Source: Zopfochytrium polystomum (taxonomy: Eukaryota; Chytridiomycota; Chytridiomycetes; Chytridiales; Chytridiaceae). Taken from it: DNA of 64,000 nucleotides. Below are positions 56,835-64,000 of this stretch, in pieces. The position numbers and the translations under genes are program-made. The notes under the pieces are model-generated. The model was not told where the DNA came from, made no database searches, and worked only from the letters and a program-made list of their open reading frames with translations. The stretch is taken from positions 62,001 to 126,000 of the forward strand of contig JAIVFJ010000165.1 of the NCBI GenBank assembly GCA_025765615.1. Direction: 5' to 3'. The number at the start of each line of letters is the position of its first letter. The stretch's first letter is position 1.

Positions 56835-58480
56835 ATGAAGCGCGCCGCCGCGCCCAGCTTTTCCACCCCCGCCGCCGCCGCCGCCGCCGCCACCGCCGCC
56901 CTCGGCGACCCCGACACCAACGACCTCCCCTCCTCGCTGCTCTTCGTCACCGCCTACGGCTATGTCGTCGCCCTCCACAAGCTGGCGCGCCTCGCTGGAC
57001 GGCACCGGCTACAACCCCACCGTCGTGCAGCCCCACCCGCCCTCGCGCTCGCTCCTGGTCGCCTCCGGCCCCAACCTGCGCGCCCTCTCCGCCGCGACGG
57101 GAAAGCAGCTCTGGGAAAACCGACTAAACGGCATCGGCATGGGGTACCCCTCGCTCGCGTTCGCTCCGCCGCGACCGCCCCCCCACTCGTCAGGCGGCTC
57201 TGACGAGGAGGCCGCCGGCAGCTATTCCCCGCCACCGCGCCCGGCTCTGCCGCTGAAGCGGACGGTGTGCTCACGCTGAATGGCATCGTCTTTGTCGCAA
57301 CAAACGGGATCGTGCGCGCCATTCGCTTGGTTGACGGAGCGGACCTTTGGGAGTTTAAAACGTCAATGTTTGCCGGTGCCTCATCTTTGCCAGGACTGCT
57401 GATTGAAGACAGTGTCTTGTACGTCGCCGGCAACGGAAGGGTGTGGGCGCTGGACCCGTTTAGGGGAAAGCAGGTTGATTTTAGCCCTCACTAGTCCTTG
57501 AATTTCAGTTGACTGTTTTTCTTCTCAGTTGTGGTTTGCCGACATCAAGCACAGGTTCTATTGCACGATGGCAACCATGCGATCGAGTCAGCTCTCTCGA
57601 CCGTACCGCTTCGACCCAAGTGCTCCTCCAGGGGCCGCTCCAACCGCCCCGCCTCCTTCGATAGATCCGCCAAAGAAAACGACGCCCTCCAACGGCGTCG
57701 ACGACAGCCCCCTTTACGTCGCTGCCAACGGCTACATCTCTGTCATGAACAGCAGAGACGGATTCCGTGTCAGAGTCGGCAACAACGTCGATATCGCGCT
57801 GAGCGGGGTCGGGTACACCCCAGCCGGGATCATCCCGCTCCCGCGGAGCAACTCCGCCATCGTGTCCGCGGGCATCAATCTCCGCAGAGTGTCCCTGGCC
57901 GACGGCAAGCTCATGTGGGAGAACACACTCAGCGGTATGGGGCTCGGCGTACTTTCGGTTCTCGTGGGCGGCGGTGTGCCCGCGTCCTCGGACGCCGCCA
58001 ACCCCAACGAACTGCCCGCTTACGCGGCCGAAGCGCCCCCCGTCGCCGGCCCTTCGACCGCGCGGCACGCCGAGATCTCTGATTCACCGGTCTTTGTCGC
58101 GGTCCACGGCAAGATCTTTGCCGTGCGCGTGTCGAACGGAGAGGTCCTCTGGCGCTTCGATCCTGGCATGTTTAGCCGCATCGATTTGCCGCGGCTCTTG
58201 GCGACGACGGATGGGCTGGTGTACTTGGCTGGTCGAGACAAGGTCGATTGCGTGGATGCGCGAACCGGAACGAGGGTAAGCTCCTTTTGGGTGACGTAAG
58301 GGGGTTCCCTTGTTGAAACTGGCAAGTTTGCAGAAATGGAGGGGATCAAACGGGCACATGGGCGTGGCCAACCTCGCAACAATGCTTTCCGGGAATGGAG
58401 AGACCAACCGCAGTTCGCCCTACGACGTCAACTTGAAGCAAACCATGGACGACGATCGAAACAGGAACTCGAGCGGCTGA
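56835..58480 (+). pseudogene. PQQ-type beta-propeller gene, copy 2, with two frame breaks in exon 1
   Basis: Exon 1 starts at 56835 and ends at 57473; exon 2 is 57529-58275 and exon 3 is 58334-58480. Exons 2 and 3 are fully open and typical: LWFADIKHRF, PLYVAANGYISVMNSRDG, INLRRVSLADGKLMWENTLS, FVAVHGKIFAVRVSNGEVLW, TTDGLVYLAGRDKVDCVD and KWRGSNGHMGVANLATMLSG. The repeats of the type VxLxxGxxLWE match PQQ-like beta-propeller blades. Exon 1 has the blades VTAYGYVVALHK, LRALSAATGKQLWEN and FVATNGIVRAIRLVDGADLW, but the frame shifts near 56980 (about eight bases missing relative to copy 3) and near 57245. If these are real the gene is dead; if assembly errors, it encodes about 430 residues. Function unknown. 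Confidence 0.72.
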
Positions 58481-59473
58481 GAGGCGAACTTGGGAATGAA
58501 AATGGCGGCTGAGGTGGCAGAAACACTACTGGACTTTTTTTTCAGATCCGAACCACATTCTTGCCGCTGTTGCGAGGATTCCTTGCAACAGAGATACCGT
58601 TGCCTCTCCATCAACATTGATTTGCTTCTGCTTTAAGAGCCATAAACCCTTTATGCATAGCGAATGAACGGCATCCACGAGATCGCGAGGATTGGAACAA
58701 CGGGCCGATCAATGAGCCGTTAACAATGACGACAAGGCTTTTGCAGAGATTGGCGAGCGCGGCCATGCTGGCTGCACTCACTCAATGCGACGCACAAAAA
58801 AAAGGACCTCTCTGCTTTACGAAAAGGACAAGCTTTCACTCCAAAATCTGAATCTTCACAAATGACTGTTGAAAGACTGCTGAAGGAAAAACGAGAAATG
58901 GCTAAAGTCAACCAGAGAGAATGGGGCTGCAATAATATCAAAAGAGACTTGTTCCTCAATTCCCCTGCCTCCGCGGTTTTGCTCGGTCGCCTGCTCGCTT
59001 GCAGTATCATCTCCGAGTCTAGTCGACGAGTAAAAATAAAACGGATAGGAATCGGCACCGACCGCCGTCGTAGCAGTGAGACGCTGAAAAGCCAAAATGA
59101 GGAGAACATCTTCACCAAGAGGCAACGGGCCGGGCATTGGATGGGCGGCTGGCGAAGGCGAAAGCAAAATGGAGGACGTGTCATAAACTCAAGATCATTT
59201 GAAGGTGGCGCGGTGAGAACAGCGACACGGGCGGTCCGCTGAGAAAGAGGACATGGTAACTCAATGCTTGCAGGCGAACCGTGCTCACTTTCCGGGCTAC
59301 AGTAGCGGGTAGGATGCTGGGGAAATGAGCGAAAGCTGCGCAAAAAAAGGGTTAGGGAGGAGAAGAACGACTGTGAGAGAAATACGTAACCGCAACTGAG
59401 GGGAAAAATTGTCCGGCGAGCTCACGCATTTTGTCGCGGTCCTACTTGAGGAGTCGCGACGAGAGCGGTAGAT
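58481..59473. other. Spacer between propeller copies 2 and 3
   Basis: No gene recognised. Frames on both strands are short or AT-rich. The last 100 nt form the leader of copy 3. Confidence 0.4.
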
Positions 59474-61190
59474 ATGGCGACCAGCGAGAAGACTCCCAAG
59501 GCCTGCCCGTCACTTTCGCAACTGGAAGGCCCTTCTATCACCGCCCGCCACCACACCGACAACAACCCCGACACCAACGACCTCCCCTCGTCCCTGATCT
59601 TCGTCACCGCGTACGGATACGTCGTCGCCCTCCACAAAGGCTGCACCGCCTGGCACACCGCGCTGGCCGGCACCGGCTACAACCCCACCGTCGTGCAGCC
59701 CCACCCGCCCTCGCGCGCGCTCCTCGTCGCCTCCGGCCCCAACCTGCGCGCCCTCTCCGCCGCGACGGGCAAGCAGCTCTGGGAAAACCGCCTCACCGGC
59801 ATCGGCGTTGGGTACCCCTCGCTCGCGTTCTCCCCGCCGCGCCCGCCGCCTCCGCATTCCGACGAGGAGGCCGCCGGCGGCTACGCCCTGCCGCCCCTCC
59901 CCAACGCGGCCGCCGAAGCGGACGGCGTGCTCACGCTGAATGGTATTGTCTTTGTCGCGACGAACGGGATCGTGCGCGCCATTCGCTTGGCCGACGGCGC
60001 GGACCTTTGGGAGTTTAAAACGTCAATGATTGCCGGTGCCTCGACCTTGCCTGGGCTGCTGATTGAAGACGGTGTCTTGTTCGTCGCAGGGAACGGAAGG
60101 GTGTGGGCGCTGGACACGTTTAAAGGAAAGCAGGTTGGTCAGCCCCTACGGCATTTAAGATTTGACCCTTTCTCCTTAGTTGTGGTTTGCCGACATCAAG
60201 CACAGGTTCTATTGCACGCTGGCCACCATGCGATCCAGTCAGCTTTCTCGGCTGTATCGCTTCGACCCAAGTACTCCTCCTGGGGCCATCGCGACTGCCC
60301 TGCCTCCTTCGATAGATCCGCCAAAGAGGACACCGCCCTCCAACGGCGTCGACGACGGCCCCCTTTTCATCGCTGCCAACGGCTACATCTCTGTCATGAA
60401 CAGCAGAGACGGATCCCGCGTCACGGTCGGCAACAATGTGGATATCGCGCTGAGCGGGGTCGGGTACACCCCAGCCGGGATCAACTCCGCCATCGTGTCC
60501 GCAGGCATCAACCTCCGCAGAGTGTCCCTGTCCGACGGCAGGCTCATGTGGGAGAACACTCTCAGCGGCATAGGACTTGGCGTCCTTTCGGTTCTCGTCG
60601 GCGCCGGTGTGCCCGACTCCCCTCGCGCCGCCAGCCACAACGAACTGCCCGCGTACGCCGCCGAGGCGGCCCCCGTCGCCGGTCCGTCGACCTCGCGGCA
60701 CGCCGAGAGTTTGGATTCGCCCGTGTTTGTCGCGGTCCACGGCAAGGTCTTTGCGGTCGCGCGTGTCGGACGGAGAGACCCTCTGGGGCTTCGATCCTGG
60801 CATGTTTAGCCGCATCGATTTGCCGCGACTGCTGGCGACGACTGATGGTGTGTACTTGGCCGGAAAAGAGAAAGTCGACTGCGTGGATGCGCAGACCGGA
60901 ACGAGGGTACGTCTGGGGGGTGATGGGCAGGGGTGTTTTCCCCTTGTTGACACTGGCAACGTGACTGTGGGGTACTTTGCTCTTTTCTCTTTAGAAATGG
61001 AGGGGATCCAGCGGACACTGGGGCGCCCAACATCGCCACAATGCTTTCTGGGAACGGCGAGACAAACCGCAGCTCGCCATACGACGTCAACCTGAAGCAA
61101 TGCATGGACGACGATCGAAACAGGAACCGCTCGTCGGCCGCGGAAGGAGTATTGATGCATGAGGCTCAAGCCGAGTACCGCGATGCGTAA
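59474..61190 (+). CDS. PQQ-type beta-propeller protein, copy 3 (3 exons, two apparent frameshifts)
   Basis: Exon 1 59474-60133 is fully open and reads DTNDLPSSLIFVTAYGYVVA, TGKQLWENRLTG, GIVFVATNGIVRAIRLADGA and VLFVAGNGRVWALDTFKGKQ. Exon 2 is 60180-60906 and the last exon runs from about 60997 to 61190, ending EYRDA-like at a TAA. Relative to copy 2, exon 2 carries one extra base near 60758 (after KVFAV) and the last exon lacks two bases just after its start. No signal peptide is seen; it may be cytosolic. The blades are of the quinoprotein/BamB-like type, but no cofactor site can be identified. Copy 2 and copy 3 are broken at different places, so their common ancestor was intact. Confidence 0.7.
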
Positions 61191-62987
61191 GCTCGCCTGA
61201 CAATCACTATGGCCATGAATCTTGGGGGGTAGAGTGGATCCAAACCCAACTTTGGGAGGACAGGTAAAAAAAGCCCCCGCTAATGAGCGCCGTCTGGGCA
61301 GCAAGGTAGAAGTGGATTCTGCAAAAGTGCAAATCCTAGTTTTCTTTATGAAGGATTACGTAAACTGGACTGTATTGTTTCCTTTGAAAATTGTGGATTG
61401 GCTGAAAAATGTGTTTGGAGATATCAGGGTGGTCACTCGTATGCAAACCACGCCTCCCACAGGTTTACATGAAAATTAAGTTCACTTTAGAAAAGAGTTT
61501 GGATAAGTGTTTATTTTTAACCCTCCCCTTAAGCCTCTGCCGTTGTATTTTGTTGTATTGTATGCACAACAATGTTAGGACTGACCATCGCTTTATTCAT
61601 GAATTATCCTTTCACTATGCAAGTTCTTTTGCTCCACAGTAAACCAGCAAACACTGTGCTTAACACAATTGCATGCCAAAAAATAAGGAACTCAGACAAA
61701 GATTGATCTGCTATTTAAAGACCTGCGTAGCAGGATGTGTCAACTCAAATGTCAGGAACACAGGACTTGTGAGACTCAAAAGAAAGATAATTTTTGACAA
61801 CTGCTGTACCCGAAGCAGATGCACTTAATAGAAATGGATTTTTAACAACTGCTGCGTCTGTGGCAGACGCAGGCTTGTTAGACTTAATAGAAATAGGATT
61901 TTGACAACTGCTGCGCCTGTGGCAGATGCAGGACTTGTCAAGCCACTGGTACATAGCGTAATTCACAAACTCCTTAAACAGTATCACTTTGTTTAAACAT
62001 TTCCCTGCAGTTACTTCCAAAAAATATCTCTTCGTGCCGACTTTCAATTTCCGCAGAAACAGGCTTTAAATTGTCAGTCTGCCTTTGCTTGTGATTTCAT
62101 CGTGTTTTAAGCCTACGACTCAAAAGCTCCACACATGCCAACAATCCTCGAAGCAGTGGCTGTTAAAGTAAGTGAAATTTTCTGATATCTGTCTCAGGTT
62201 TGCAACTGCTGATTAATAAGTGATAGAAGCCAGTCGTTCCAGAAAGGTCATCTCAGCAACAAGAGTTTTCAGCACATCAGTCAATCTCGTCGAAGTGCGC
62301 GTGTGCACTCAAGTATAAACCATCTAAAGCCCTTATTCTACGCTGTCAGTTCCATGTGAGTGTGATTGAGCTTTCAATGAATGCAGGGAGTTACCATCAA
62401 GCTTCTATGATAAACCTGACCTTCCAACGTGTTCAGTCCGATTTGGATTTCAGCAAAGTAATTGAGCTTCCTCTTTTGCAGCTTGGCTGTTCCATTGGCT
62501 CGTCTAAGCTGTAAAGACTGTTGGGTCGTTGGGGGAAAAACGGGATAGCAATAATCAAAAGACGAAACCTCAAAAAATTCGAGTGCCGTCCCACCTCGTA
62601 CAGGAGGTCTTCCACGACGGTTCTTGGGCTCAGCGTCCAGTAGCTGCAGCGGTTAATTTCTTCGAAGCTTGCATTAATTCATTAGCGCATGCAGAACACT
62701 GGGAATAAAAGCCTACTTTCGCAAAAGTGCTTCCGTGGACCTTCGGTCGGCGAGAGTAAGGAAGCATTGTACAAGACAGCTGGTGAGTCACTCTGTACCG
62801 TCCAGTACACTGTCGGACAAGATTAGTGGAGGCACTGGGGCTGCCCGTGCATGCTTGTGGGGCAACCCATTATTGCACGCGTGATACGAAGCCAAATAGA
62901 GATGCAACGTGACCCGCGGTGGCTTGCGACTTGAAGCCCATGTATTTTACAAGCTTTGGCAGAATTGACATTTGCTTTGCCCTGTCG
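61191..62987. other. AT-rich region with a ~65-bp tandem repeat
   Basis: No gene recognised. Between about 61787 and 61945 the segment GACAACTGCTG...CCTGTGGCAGATGCA..CTTGT recurs three times with a period near 63-65 nt, inside a minus-strand open frame (62047-61745) that I do not trust as a gene. Confidence 0.45.
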
Positions 62988-62995
62988 TATAAATA
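62988..62995 (+). promoter_or_regulatory. TATA box
   Basis: TATAAATA, the same octamer as at U2 and at 9969-9976, followed by a C-rich run and a CA-rich leader, with an ATG at 63081. Confidence 0.5.
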
Positions 62996-63080
62996 CCCCC
63001 CCCTCTTCTAAGAATGCCACCCCACATAACAAACCTCAAACAAAAATACCAAGTCAGGCAAAGTCCGCACAAAAAACAAG

Positions 63081-63202
63081 ATGAAATTCCAAACCCTCTC
63101 CCGCCCGCCATCCTCGTCCTCTGCCACCTCTCCGCCGTCCTCTCGCTCCCCATCGGCGACTCGACCGCAATTCTTCTTCCATTTGCCTCCCAGGAAAGTC
63201 AG
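63081..63202 (+). CDS. Possible short secreted-protein exon with a frame break
   Basis: The ATG at 63081 lies 86 nt after the TATA box and begins MKFQTL. A shift of one base within the CTCTCCCGCCCGCC run would continue into PPAILVLCHLSAVLSLPIGD, giving a good signal peptide; without it the frame is Ser/Pro-rich and unconvincing. A donor-like GTCAGTGAG follows near 63200. This is tentative. Confidence 0.25.
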
Positions 63203-63474
63203 TGAGAGACCTTGCAATGCCCCACTCAGTATAATGCCTCATGTGGAACATGTGTTGTATGGTCGGCATAACTGATTCAAAATGCGTTTCAATCGAAGGG
63301 CCAGAGTTCCCACAGAGAACAAGCACAGACACTTCCAGTGACTTGCCCGAGCAGTGGATTAGGCCACAACACCAGCCAGGTGACAGCCTACCAGGACGAT
63401 CGTCCGTCTTTTTTTTATTTTATTTTATTTTATTTTTTTTTTTTTTTGTTGGCAGAAAACGGCACAGCGAACCT

Positions 63475-63560
63475 CTCGATCGTCGAGGCGAAGCAGGCGT
63501 TGTGAGAGGTGAACCGCGATTGTGCCATTTTTGTTGATCTGTGGATTATGACGGTGGAAG
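63475..63560 (+). pseudogene. Duplicated fragment of the CHO2 3' end
   Basis: ATCGTCGAGGCGAAGCAGGC plus the following GTTGTGA matches the last CHO2 exon (54701-54727, [12 protein letters not shown]). Similarity continues into the 3' UTR (GTGAACCG, TTTTTGT..., TCTGTGGATT). The preceding TTTT...TTGGCAG even preserves a T-rich acceptor-like sequence. It is too short to encode anything and is flanked by T tracts. Confidence 0.7.
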
Positions 63561-63587
63561 TGGTTTTGGCGGTACTGATTGCTTTAT

Positions 63588-63628
<41 letters not shown>

Positions 63629-64000
63629 CCTCTTTGGGTGGGACCAAAGTGGAAGGGGAGTACCGAGAAGCAACTACTTTGACAACATGGAAGCGAAAAC
63701 TGGTACTTGGTTTCTGGTTACATGGTTGATAACGCCGCGGAAGATCGCGCATGGTGCTGCCAACTCGTCGCCGCCTCCATTCGTCGCGAATAATGCTCTT
63801 TTTTTTTTGCGGTGTGAGGATGGATTGCCTCCAAATGACCAAATCAAGTTCAGCTGGGTCCTTTCGCAAACTTCAGCTGTGTTTGGACGACACACCGAAA
63901 AGACCATATGGGGCGAGCATTATCCATAACATTCACATTATATTTACGCTGGTCACTGCTTTCGCACATAATTGGCATTCGCATACACAAACTCACAAAT
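63561..64000. other. Right-edge sequence with a long T tract, no gene recognised
   Basis: An uninterrupted T tract of about 37 (63591-63628) is followed by sequence with no recognised gene up to the window edge. Confidence 0.4.

Noticed and set aside
56573..57127. Arg/His-rich 184-codon frame near the (GACA)n repeat
   Set aside because: Out-of-frame reading of propeller copy 2 exon 1 joined to microsatellite translation.
63546..63929. Frames containing poly-Phe or poly-Lys at the right edge
   Set aside because: Translations of the T37 tract.

Overview
This is a eukaryotic nuclear window. The coding regions are GC-rich and intron-containing: introns are mostly 45-170 nt with GT...AG ends, and one is GC...AG. 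Between them lie AT-rich stretches, microsatellites, homopolymers and decayed gene copies. Lanosterol-synthase, CHO2-type PE methyltransferase, DBP2-type helicase, ERO1 and IPMK genes, a family of ankyrin-like proteins with LEWW/LDWW repeat ends, and a Crypton-type tyrosine recombinase together suggest a fungus. I infer an early-diverging zoosporic fungus (chytrid or blastocladialean); no taxonomic marker such as rRNA is present to prove it.

Left part (1-16 kb): a partial secreted-protein gene at the left edge; an eight-exon secreted protein with Gly/Ala-rich segments and a very basic tail (1516-3726, minus); an ankyrin-repeat gene (4400-5893); a broken Ras-type GTPase fragment (7432-7815, minus); a 1.7-kb tandem array with higher-order structure and inverted-repeat monomers (7920-9650) with a TATA box pointing into it; an LDWW-ankyrin gene (11289-12743, minus); and an AT-rich block with tRNA-like sequences and a retroelement-gag-like relic.

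Middle (16-32 kb): a zinc/F-box-like gene (18021-19401); decayed LDWW-ankyrin copies (19690-20860 and 23864-24470); a short-chain dehydrogenase (21909-22754); an EF-hand fragment; a U2 snRNA gene with its own TATA box (23372-23569, minus); tRNA-Ser(GCT) (25378-25459); an ankyrin relic; inositol polyphosphate multikinase (26471-28072, minus); ribosomal protein eL39 (28753-29508, minus); a TBC-domain RabGAP (29637-31379); and a 60-residue single-span membrane protein (31576-32081, minus).

Right part (32-64 kb): a decayed paralogue (32720-34100) of the large F-box-like gene at 37064-40514; ERO1 (34480-36434, minus); a DBP2/DDX5-type DEAD-box helicase with a 584-nt late intron (41163-43890, minus); the 5' two exons of lanosterol synthase (44386-45069) cut off by a Crypton-like recombinase gene (45388-48444); the eleven-exon CHO2 gene (50007-54727); three copies of a PQQ-type beta-propeller gene, one inverted and truncated and two with frameshifts (55250-61190); and a stray copy of the CHO2 3' end at 63475-63560.

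Several recognisable products belong to the ER and membrane-lipid system: ERO1 makes disulfides in the lumen, CHO2 makes phosphatidylcholine, lanosterol synthase makes sterols, and TBC and Ras proteins act in membrane traffic or signalling. They are interleaved on both strands with nothing resembling an operon. Single-base frameshifts recur in otherwise well-conserved genes, so some of the pseudogene calls may instead be assembly indel errors. I built all exon models by hand from splice signals and reading phase; none has transcript support.
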